A DNA stretch of 11,536 nt from Chlamydiae bacterium RIFCSPHIGHO2_12_FULL_49_9 (lineage in GTDB: Bacteria; Chlamydiota; Chlamydiia; Chlamydiales; SM23-39), in the NCBI GenBank assembly GCA_001794935.1, contig MGLY01000025.1:10428-21963 (forward strand). Direction: 5' to 3'. The position numbers were made by a program, and so were the translations under genes. Shown here in pieces: positions 1 to 6,700 of this stretch (position 1 is its first letter; every line of letters begins with the position of its first letter). The notes under the pieces were generated by a model that did not search any database, was not told the origin of the DNA, and worked only from the letters and a program-made list of their open reading frames with translations.

Positions 1-1
1 T

Positions 2-496
2 AAAGAAGCCGCATCCCCCGCCTTTTCCAAATACGCGCACCAAATTGTCGCGAACTCAAAAGCGCTGGCGGAAGAGCTGATGAAACTCGGCGCCCGCGTC
101 CTTACGGGAGGAACTGACAACCATCTTCTCTTAGTGGATGTCGCCTCGAGCTTCGATCTCAACGGAAGACAGGCCGAATCGCTTCTTCGCGAGGCTAGAC
201 TCACCGTCAATAGAAACGCCATTCCGCGAGATGTCAACGGCGCCTGGTATACGTCGGGCGTGCGGCTCGGCACTCCGGCGACGACGACTTTGGGGATGAA
301 AGAGTCCCAAATGAAAGAGATCGCCTCAATTATTTATGCGCTTCTCAAGGGGGCTAAGCCCTCGATTAACGAAAAGACGGGCGGACCCTCCAAGGCGAAG
401 GCGGAAGCGGAGCCGGCGCTTCTTCGCAAGTGTCAGGCGAGAGTGGCCGATGTGCTGAAAGAATTTCCTCTTTACCCAGAGTTGATTGTCGATTAA
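2..496 (+). CDS. glyA: Serine hydroxymethyltransferase, C-terminal part (5' end outside window)
   Basis: GlyA is a cytosolic PLP enzyme that interconverts serine and glycine and charges tetrahydrofolate with a one-carbon unit. Only the C-terminal ~164 codons are present; the frame is open to the left edge, so the methionine codon at 80 is internal. The visible part is the small C-terminal domain. It carries the family block NRNAIPRDVNG (cf. NKNTIP.D in other SHMTs) and SGVRLGTPATTTLGM, whose arginine corresponds to the substrate-carboxylate-binding arginine. The tail ends about where the family ends, so nothing seems lost at the 3' side. The next gene, clpP, starts 25 bases after the stop, which suggests an operon. 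The same neighbour follows glyA in Chlamydia trachomatis. In pathogenic Chlamydia, GlyA is reported to have alanine racemase side activity that replaces Alr; whether that holds here cannot be read from sequence. Confidence 0.93.
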   Translation, partial: KEAASPAFSKYAHQIVANSKALAEELMKLGARVLTGGTDNHLLLVDVASSFDLNGRQAESLLREARLTVNRNAIPRDVNGAWYTSGVRLGTPATTTLGMKESQMKEIASIIYALLKGAKPSINEKTGGPSKAKAEAEPALLRKCQARVADVLKEFPLYPELIVD

Positions 497-506
497 AATG
501 GATTCT

Positions 507-514
507 AAAGGGAG
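507..514 (+). promoter_or_regulatory. Ribosome binding site that decides the clpP start
   Basis: AAAGGGAG lies 7 bases before the ATG at 522. Upstream in-frame candidates (TTG at 486, inside glyA, and ATG at 498) have no comparable purine tract in front of them, and chlamydial ClpP1 proteins begin with a short MPE-like N-terminus. This supports the ATG at 522. Confidence 0.7.
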
Positions 515-521
515 AGAGCTT

Positions 522-1124
522 ATGCCTGAGACCGCTACTGAAGACAAACCGAAATTTCTCAACGACAAGCTCGAGCAGGCGATGCTCGAAAGAAGAAGGA
601 TCTTTTTGTCTGACGGCGTCGATGCCGAATCGGCGAAAGATATCATCCGCAAACTGTGGTATCTCGATCACATCGCTCCGGGAAAGCCGATCCTTTTCAT
701 CATTAACTCTCCCGGCGGATCGGTCGATTCGGGCTTTGCGATCTGGGATCAGATCAAAATGCTCTCGTCTCCCGTCATCACGCTCGTTACGGGACTTGCC
801 GCATCGATGGGCTCCCTCTTGAGCCTCGTCGCGGGCAAAGGAAAACGGCTTGCGACGACAAACGCGCGCATCATGATTCACCAACCGCTGATTGGCGGAG
901 TGATCCGCGGGCAGGCGACCGATCTCGAGATTCAGGCGATCGAGATGTTGAAGACGCGCGCTCAAATTGTCGATGTTTATGCGGAGGCGACAGGCAAAGA
1001 CAAAAAGATCATTGATAAAGCGATCGACCGAGATAATTGGATGACCGCTCAAGAGGCGAAAGATTTTGGCCTCATTGACAAAGTCGTTACAAACATGAAA
1101 GATGTCGAAGCTTTCCTTCGTTGA
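522..1124 (+). CDS. clpP: ATP-dependent Clp protease proteolytic subunit, ClpP1 type
   Basis: Serine protease subunit that forms the barrel-shaped peptidase working with ClpX or ClpC unfoldases in cytosolic protein turnover. From ATG 522 the product has 200 residues, a normal ClpP length. The catalytic triad is visible: Ser95 in GLAASMG, His120 in RIMIHQP and Asp171 in DRDNWMTAQEAKDFGLID. The oxyanion-loop segment INSPGGSVDSG is intact. Wording such as RKLWYLD and IWDQIKML matches chlamydial ClpP1 (CT431 type) rather than ClpP2, and the glyA - clpP - dapF neighbourhood is the CT432-CT430 one. In Chlamydia, ClpP1 acts with a second subunit, ClpP2, coded elsewhere beside clpX; no clpP2 or clpX is in this window. 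The stop codon is immediately followed by the left arm of a long palindrome, so any transcript through to dapF would carry that hairpin. The function call is firm; the ClpP1 assignment rests on resemblance plus gene order. Confidence 0.95.
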   Translation: MPETATEDKPKFLNDKLEQAMLERRRIFLSDGVDAESAKDIIRKLWYLDHIAPGKPILFIINSPGGSVDSGFAIWDQIKMLSSPVITLVTGLAASMGSLLSLVAGKGKRLATTNARIMIHQPLIGGVIRGQATDLEIQAIEMLKTRAQIVDVYAEATGKDKKIIDKAIDRDNWMTAQEAKDFGLIDKVVTNMKDVEAFLR

Positions 1125-1296
1125 GAGAACGCTAATCGGTTTGGTTTCTGTCGATTTTTCGGTTCTTTTGAGCCGATTTTCGATCCTTTTGGCGGGGGTC
1201 ATATCGACAAACAGTATATTACCCCCCGCCAAAAGGATCGAAAATCGGCCAAAATAATCCAAAAACTCGACGAAATCCAAATCGATTAGCATTCTC
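1125..1296. repeat. Long imperfect palindrome (MITE-like hairpin) across the clpP-dapF junction
   Basis: Two 74-base arms, 1125-1198 and 1223-1296, pair without gaps around a 24-base loop. By my count 62 of 74 positions match, and the inner 27 (1172-1198 with 1223-1249) are perfect. The outer ends read GCTAATCG at 1131 and CGATTAGC at 1283. The left arm begins at the base after the clpP TGA; the right arm runs into the first codons of dapF. There is no transposase gene and no clear T-run after either arm, so a simple terminator is not the obvious explanation. A non-autonomous miniature element or a transcript-stabilising hairpin are the alternatives. The symmetry is seen directly; its nature is inferred. 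Confidence 0.85.
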
Positions 1297-2050
1297 CAAG
1301 TATCAGGGCGCGGGCAACGATTTTCTAATCATCGATGACCGCGTCCCCTTTTTCCCTACAGAAGATGTCCATCTCATTCAACGCTTATGCCACAGGCGCT
1401 TTGGTATAGGAGCAGATGGCATCATCCTTTTGCAAAATGACGGGATGGCCGACTTTCGGATGCAGATTTTCAATAGCGACGGCTCGGAAGCTGAAAGCTG
1501 CGGCAATGGGCTCCGCTGTCTTGCCCGATTTATCGCCGACATCCGAGGGGAGAGCGCAGCTTCCTATAAAATCTGGATGCACGACCAAATCGTCGAGGCG
1601 TTTGTAGAAAAAGAGAAAATCTCCATCGCCCTCAATAACCCAAGAGATCTCAAGCTCCATGTTCAACAAGATGTTCACTTTATCGACACCGGCGTTCCCC
1701 ATGCCGTTGTCTTTGTCGCAGACGTTCAGAAGATCGATCTGAACCAAGAGGGCAAAGCTCTTCGCTCTCACCCTTGCTTTGGGCCAAAAGGCTCGAATGT
1801 CAATTTCGCCTCTCTTCAATCAGACGGCTCTATCTCTGTCCGCACTTTTGAAAGGGGCGTAGAAGGGGAGACGCTTGCCTGCGGGACAGGCGCCGCAGCA
1901 GTTGCCGCCATCGCCGCGCAAATCTACAACTGCTCGGGTCCCATCCGCACCCGCTTTTCCGGCGGCGATCTCGAAATCAGCTTCAGCGATGAGGGTCTTA
2001 AACTCGCAGGCCCAGCTGTTCGCGTCTTCGAAGGCACTTTTGATTTTTAG
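1289..2050 (+). CDS. dapF: Diaminopimelate epimerase; catalytic core intact, start codon not identifiable
   Basis: DapF is a PLP-independent cytosolic enzyme that turns LL- into meso-diaminopimelate, the third-position amino acid of peptidoglycan and the precursor of lysine. Homology starts at codon 1289 (AFSKYQGAGNDFLIID, the family N-terminus with the substrate-binding Asn). Counting the codon before it as residue 1, the two catalytic cysteines are C72 in SCGNGLR and C199 in ACGTG; GVPH and NVNFA are also present. About 253 residues remain, normal to slightly short. The oddity is the start. The frame is open back to a TGA at 1169, yet between there and 1430 it has no ATG, GTG or TTG. The codon where a start is expected (1286) is TTA. 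The first TTG (1430) would cut off the N-terminal substrate-binding segment. An in-frame ATC at 1244, behind AAAGGA, is a speculative non-standard start. In Chlamydia trachomatis, DapF is reported to act also as glutamate racemase. The gene could be functional through an unusual start, or freshly damaged. Confidence 0.88.
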   Translation, partial: AFSKYQGAGNDFLIIDDRVPFFPTEDVHLIQRLCHRRFGIGADGIILLQNDGMADFRMQIFNSDGSEAESCGNGLRCLARFIADIRGESAASYKIWMHDQIVEAFVEKEKISIALNNPRDLKLHVQQDVHFIDTGVPHAVVFVADVQKIDLNQEGKALRSHPCFGPKGSNVNFASLQSDGSISVRTFERGVEGETLACGTGAAAVAAIAAQIYNCSGPIRTRFSGGDLEISFSDEGLKLAGPAVRVFEGTFDF

Positions 2051-2058
2051 AGAAAAAT

Positions 2059-2200
2059 AACAGGATCGCAGCTGACGCTGCGGCAGGATAGCTCCCAAAG
2101 GGAGCTGCAGGATCCGGGGGAAGCCCCCGATCCCCCATGTGCAATATCTTGCCACAGCGTCAGCTGCGATCCTGTCCGCTCGCCTCGAGCGGATCCTGTT
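2059..2200 (+). repeat. Mosaic hairpin repeat, copy 1
   Basis: A 142-base element bounded by AACAGGATC and GATCCTGTT. It is built of short hairpins separated by CAGGAT or its complement: GCAGC-TGAC-GCTGC (2068-2081), GCTCCC-AAA-GGGAGC (2091-2105), CGGGGG-AAG-CCCCCG (2115-2129), the GCAGC module again in reverse, and CCGCTCG-CCT-CGAGCGG (2176-2192). Longer foldings compete: 2060-2090 pairs with 2145-2175 with two mismatches, and 2051-2067 pairs perfectly with 2192-2208. A second copy lies at 7450-7586 in reverse orientation. It starts 8 bases after the dapF stop. No protein is coded. It resembles REP/BIME-type intergenic mosaics in design, not in sequence that I recognise. Confidence 0.88.
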
Positions 2201-2222
2201 ATTTTTCTTCTTTTTGTTTTTT
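2176..2222 (+). terminator. Probable rho-independent terminator after dapF
   Basis: The last hairpin of the mosaic repeat (7-bp stem, 3-base loop) and the outer stem ending at 2200 are followed by A-TTTTT-CTTC-TTTTT-G-TTTTTT (2201-2222). The outer stem, not the small hairpin, abuts the T tract. It would end the glyA-clpP-dapF transcript. Confidence 0.6.
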
Positions 2223-2231
2223 CGTTAAAAA

Positions 2232-2258
2232 ATAAATTAACAACATGTGTTAATTTAT
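2232..2258. promoter_or_regulatory. Operator-like palindrome upstream of ald
   Basis: ATAAATTAACA-acatg-TGTTAATTTAT is a perfect 11-bp inverted repeat with a 5-base spacer, 109 bases before the ald start. It is AT-rich with no T-run after it, so a repressor or activator site fits better than a terminator. The following AT-rich stretch holds possible promoter boxes (TTGCGT at 2264, TATATA at 2289, spacing 19), but none is convincing. The symmetry is observed; the regulator is unknown and is not coded in this window. Confidence 0.5.
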
Positions 2259-2349
2259 ATCTGTTGCGTTAGATCTAATAATTTTATTTATATAAAATGA
2301 ATTGTGTACGAATTTTGTGGATTTGTCTAAAATGGTTTCTTTTAAAAAA

Positions 2350-2370
2350 ATGGAGTTGCTTGGCTTATGA
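2350..2370 (+). other. Six-codon leader ORF overlapping the ald start
   Basis: ATG at 2350 opens a six-codon frame (MELLGL) whose TGA stop overlaps the ald ATG in the tetranucleotide ATGA (2367-2370). It could couple translation to ald, but its own start has no clear ribosome binding site and its GGAG (2352-2355) may simply serve ald. Weak evidence. Confidence 0.25.
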
Positions 2371-3515
2371 AGACAAAAATTGGAATCCCGAAGGAAGTGA
2401 AGAATAACGAATTTCGAGTGGGCGCAACTCCTGAAACAGTTCACGCTTTTGTCGAAGCGGGTCATTCCGTCCAGGTAGAAACAAACGCCGGCGCCAAAAT
2501 CGGCTTTACCGATGAGATGTATGTGAAAGCCGGAGCTAAAATCGTCCCATCTGCAAAAGAGATTTACGCAAATAACGATCTCATCATCAAAGTCAAAGAG
2601 CCTCAAAGCGCTGAATTCCCGATGCTGAGAGAAGGACAAGTTCTCTTCTGTTATCTTCACCTCGCGCCGGATCCCGAGCAAACCAAACACCTCTTGGAGA
2701 GAAAGGTCGTCGGTATCGCCTATGAAACTGTGACCGATGATCAGGGAAGACTTCCTCTTCTTGTCCCAATGAGCGAAATTGCGGGCCGCCTCTCTATTCA
2801 AGCAGGAGCGACGGCTCTGCAGCTCGCCAACGGCGGACGCGGCGTTCTTCTCGGAGGCATTCCCGGGGTGCGTCCCGGCAAAGTCGTCGTCCTCGGCGCC
2901 GGCGTATCCGGCACAGAAGCGATGCGCATGGCTTTGGGGCTCGGCGCAGATGTGACGATTTTGGATAGAAACCTGCCTCGCCTCAGAGAGCTCGACAAAC
3001 TCTACGCACCTGCTCTCAAAACTGTCTACTCAACACCTGCTGCGATTGAAGAAGCGGTGAAACAAGCCGATCTTGTCGTCGGCGCAGTTCTCGTCCCTGG
3101 CAAAACAGCGCCGCGCCTGATCACTAAAGAGCTCGTGAAAAAAATGCTCCCGGGTTCTGTCATTGTCGACATTTCGATCGACCAGGGCGGCTGCGTGGAG
3201 ACGATCAAGCCGACGACTCACTCGAATCCAACTTACGTTGTTGACGGCGTCATCCACTACGGCGTGACGAACATGCCTGCTGCCTGCGCGCGCACCTCGA
3301 CGCAAGGTCTCACCAATGCGACGCTTCCCTTCGCGCTCAAACTGGCATCCATGGGCCACAAAGAGGCGATGCTGAAAGATCCGCACCTGATGAACGGGCT
3401 CAACGTCTACCACGGCCATGTGACTAATAAGCCCGTCGCTGATGATCTCGGCTATACCTACAACGAGCCGAAGGGACTGCTTACTTCTCAGAAAAGAGAG
3501 CTTGCAGCGACATAA
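2367..3515 (+). CDS. ald: NAD-dependent L-alanine dehydrogenase
   Basis: Cytosolic enzyme that reversibly deaminates L-alanine to pyruvate and ammonium with NAD+. It has 382 residues, slightly longer than the usual ~371. The N-terminal substrate half carries the residues expected from characterised Ald proteins, shifted by two: Arg17 (NNEFRV), Lys77 (VKEP) and His98 (LHLA). The Rossmann half has G177-A-G179-V-S-G182 with the NAD-ribose acid Asp200 at the end of the next strand, and Asp272 in SIDQGG. ETVTDDQGRLPLLVPMSEIAGR is the usual family linker. ATG 2367 is the only start that gives the full N-terminus; GGAG at 2352-2355 is 11 bases upstream, a little far. It stands alone between two spacer regions, with an operator-like palindrome upstream, so independent regulation is likely. 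The role may be to feed host-derived alanine into pyruvate, or to make L-alanine. Confusion with the related NAD(P) transhydrogenase alpha subunit is unlikely given length and motifs. Confidence 0.96.
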   Translation: MKTKIGIPKEVKNNEFRVGATPETVHAFVEAGHSVQVETNAGAKIGFTDEMYVKAGAKIVPSAKEIYANNDLIIKVKEPQSAEFPMLREGQVLFCYLHLAPDPEQTKHLLERKVVGIAYETVTDDQGRLPLLVPMSEIAGRLSIQAGATALQLANGGRGVLLGGIPGVRPGKVVVLGAGVSGTEAMRMALGLGADVTILDRNLPRLRELDKLYAPALKTVYSTPAAIEEAVKQADLVVGAVLVPGKTAPRLITKELVKKMLPGSVIVDISIDQGGCVETIKPTTHSNPTYVVDGVIHYGVTNMPAACARTSTQGLTNATLPFALKLASMGHKEAMLKDPHLMNGLNVYHGHVTNKPVADDLGYTYNEPKGLLTSQKRELAAT

Positions 3516-3578
3516 TGATCGGAAGGAGCTTTGATAGAGGTGTTATACAGAAATAACCTGAAGAATCGGTTTTTGGCG

Positions 3579-3648
3579 GCATATTTTGGGTCTTCACTCG
3601 CGCCTTGCCTATTGGCAATGGTCGCTCGCTCCAGACGCCAAAATCTGC
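3579..3648. repeat. Foldback structure between ald and the helicase gene
   Basis: 3579-3593 and 3633-3648 are imperfect inverted repeats (GCATATTTTGGGTCT against GCAGATTTTGGCGTCT once reversed; one mismatch and one bulge). Inside sits a small hairpin TTGCC-TATT-GGCAA (3605-3618). No T-run follows. It could be an old interspersed repeat or a 3' hairpin for the ald transcript. I see no gene in 3516-3743. Confidence 0.4.
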
Positions 3649-3673
3649 ATACCCTTCGTTCTTAAATCGCCCT

Positions 3674-3703
3674 TAGACAAAGAAACCCCGTCCGCCTTAC
3701 AAT
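3674..3703 (+). promoter_or_regulatory. Sigma70-like promoter for the helicase gene
   Basis: TAGACA (3674-3679) and TACAAT (3698-3703) are separated by 18 bases. The expected transcription start, near 3710, leaves a leader of about 34 bases before the ATG at 3744. Each box differs from the consensus at one position (TAGACA/TTGACA, TACAAT/TATAAT). Confidence 0.5.
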
Positions 3704-3743
3704 GAGGGGAATGTCCTAGTTGGAAGGGGGCGGGTTTCCTCTC

Positions 3744-6700
3744 ATGCAACGCATTCCGGAGTTTGTTCAAGAGTACCTCAAGGTAGCAAATGCCCTCATA
3801 GAGTCGGGCTCTGTCGGCGAGCCGATCTTCTCTAAAGGCACCTATCAGATTGAGGTTCAAGAGAAAGGGAAAAAGAAAGCGTTCCCCTTTATCCAGATGA
3901 GAGACGACGGCGAGGTCACCGACTCGTTCTGCAGCTGCAAAGTCTCCGAGGCGGGGAAAGGGTGTCCCCACTTGGCCGCCGCCTGTTTAAGAATCTTCAA
4001 CGGCTTCGAAGAGCCGCTCCACGTCCGGTATAAAAAATCGCTCTGGAACCGCCTGTTTCAAATGGCCAGTAAGCGGCATGGCTATGAGACCTCTTGTCTT
4101 AAAAAGAAAAAAAGCGGCCACTACGTCTGCCAGTCAAAAACAAAAAAACAGCTCTTTTCAATCACAGCGACTAAAGAGGGCGCAAAAAAACGGCTCGAGG
4201 GGATCGTCGCTGAAAGAGTGGTTGAGACAGAAGAGACCTCTTTAAAATTTTCGAATCTCTCCACAGAAGAAATTGCGCAATATCGAGAGGGGAAAGCCTC
4301 CCACAATCTCCGCTTCGAGCTCTCCTTTTGGTCCGATCTCGCCAAATGGCTGATGGCGCTCGAAGATGAAAAAGAGCCCTATGAAATTGTCTTCGAAGGC
4401 AAGCCCCTCCCACAAGAAGTGACGCTTAAATTCTCAAGGCTTGGCGTCTGGTTTTACATTTCAAATGTCAACTGGCCCTGGATCATTCCTTCGCTTTCTA
4501 CCGTCAAAAGCCCGCTCCAGGTTTTTGATGCCGAAGAGGGGGATATCGAAGAGATCTCTTATGATGAAGAAAAGCGCTCTTTTCTCATCCGCCACAAAGG
4601 CAAATCCCAAACAGGAGGCAGCGATTTCTCGGGTCATCCGATCGGCGATTGGCTCTTTGTCGAAGGAAAAGGGTTCTATCGAAAAAGATCTGACCCTCTT
4701 TTCCAGGAAGATCTGATCCCTCCTGAAAAAATCGGCGAGGCGCTCTCCCAATCAGCCAAGCGGCTCCAAAAGTTTTTCCCGATCTCACTTGAAAGTAGGA
4801 AGTGCCAGTACCGGCTCCACTTCGATTCGGAAAGACGGCTTCACATCCAAACGTTTGTCTTGGAGCCCCACGACTTGCAAGATCCAAAAGCTGCCTGCTT
4901 TGTCCCTTGGGTCTATCTCCCGGGGAAGGGCTTTTTTCTCCTCGAAGATTGGCTCTTTGAGGGAAAAGAAAAAATCGTTCAGCCCGAAGAGGTCGCAGAC
5001 TTCGTAAACCGCCACAGGCTTTGGCTCCACAACTACCCGGGCTTTCAGACTCATCTCGGCAGCTTGGAGTCCCATCTCACGTATCGCCTAACTCAAGAGG
5101 GACTCTTTTTCGATGCGGAGCTCAACTTCCCCGAAGAATATGGGGAGACGCACCACTTCGACGAATGGGTCTACATCAAAGGCCAGGGCTTTTACATGAA
5201 AAAAGAGAGCAGGGGAAAACTTCCGCTCCATCCCGGCATGCGGATCCCGAGACAGGAAGTTTCCTCTTTCCTCTCCGCCCATTTCGAGGAGCTCGAACAG
5301 GTACAAGGTTTCCTCTCGCCTGAGCCCGTCATCCGAAAAATGGGGCTCGCCATCACTTTGACAGAGGATGGGAAAATCTCGATTGCTCCCAAAATGGAAT
5401 ACGATCCGAGCATTGACCCCACAAAATTGCAGTTTTTGGGCGATTGGATCTTCATTGAGGGAAAAGGGTTTTCAGAAATCCCTCCCGCATCGCGCCTGCC
5501 TGAGCGCTATCGGGAAAGCGCCATCTTAAACCCCTCTCAAGAGGCGGCCTTTCTCGCCTTTGAGCTCGAACCTTTAAAACCCTACATTTTAGAAATCGAT
5601 CCACGCCTTGCCAAACCGCAAAATCTCTATCTCAAAATCAGAAAAATCATCCGCAATAAAGAGAGAAGAAAACAAGAGTGGCTCGTCGATCTCGCTTATG
5701 CATCTGAAGCGGGCACAGTCGATATTTTCCCGATCTGGGACGCTTTCCAGGAAAAGAGGCGCCATCTCTTCTCTTCCGCCGGCCTTCTCTCATTAAAAGA
5801 GCCCCGATTTAACTGGATCCGCCAACTCCAAAAAAGAAGGCTCGACCGCAAAAGAGGACTACTCCGCCTCAGCACGCTTGAGTGGATCCGCTTAAACGTC
5901 TTTGAACTCATCGAGCCTCCCAAAGGAGAGAGCCCCGAGGCCATCGAGACGAGAAACCTCCTCGAAGAGATCAATAAACTCGAAGCGCACCGCCTTCTCA
6001 ATATGAGCGCTCTCAAGGCGACTCTTCGCCCCTACCAGGAAATTGGCCTCAATTGGCTCTGGTTTCTCTACTGCCACAATCTCTCGGGACTTCTCTGCGA
6101 CGACATGGGTCTCGGCAAATCGCACCAGGCGATGGCGCTCCTCGCCGCCATCTCCTCTGAAGATAGAGATAAAACAAACAAATACCTCATCATCTGCCCC
6201 ACATCCGTCATCTACCACTGGGAAGAGCTCTTAAAGCGCTTCTTGCCCGACATGAGAGTCTGCACCTACTACGGCCTCGAGAGAAGTTTGGAGCATTTCG
6301 AAACCAACCACGACATTCTCCTCACCTCCTACGGGATCCTCCGCACAGGAGAAGAAGAGCTCCAGGCTTATCGGTTTGAGCTCGCCATATTCGATGAGAT
6401 CCAAATCGCAAAAAACCACCTCTCCCAAACTCACAAAGCGCTCAAAGCGATCCGCTCCCAAATGCGGCTCGGCCTCACAGGCACGCCCATCGAAAATCGG
6501 CTCCGCGAGCTCAAATCTCTACTCGACATTGTTCTCCCTTCTTACATGCCGCCAGATCCCGTCTTCCGCGATCTCTTCATCAACCCGATCGAAAAACTCC
6601 GCGATCCCGAACAGATGGAGCTCCTCGGCAAACTCGTCAAACCATTCATCCTGCGCCGCAAAAAAAGCGAAGTGCTCTTCGATCTCCCGGAAAAAATCGA

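Noticed and set aside
486..521. clpP start at TTG 486 or ATG 498
   Set aside because: These codons overlap or abut the end of glyA and lack a ribosome binding site; ATG 522 has one at the right distance.
366..1292. 308-codon open frame on the - strand over clpP
   Set aside because: It is antisense to clpP with its intact triad and neighbours, its product has no recognisable motif, and its upstream end lies in the palindrome.
1125..1296. Palindrome as a plain rho-independent terminator of clpP
   Set aside because: The stem is far longer than typical and neither side is followed by a T-run; a gene start sits inside its right arm.
2250..2801. 183-codon open frame on the - strand at the ald 5' end
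   Set aside because: It overlaps conserved ald codons and the ald upstream region, and its product looks random.
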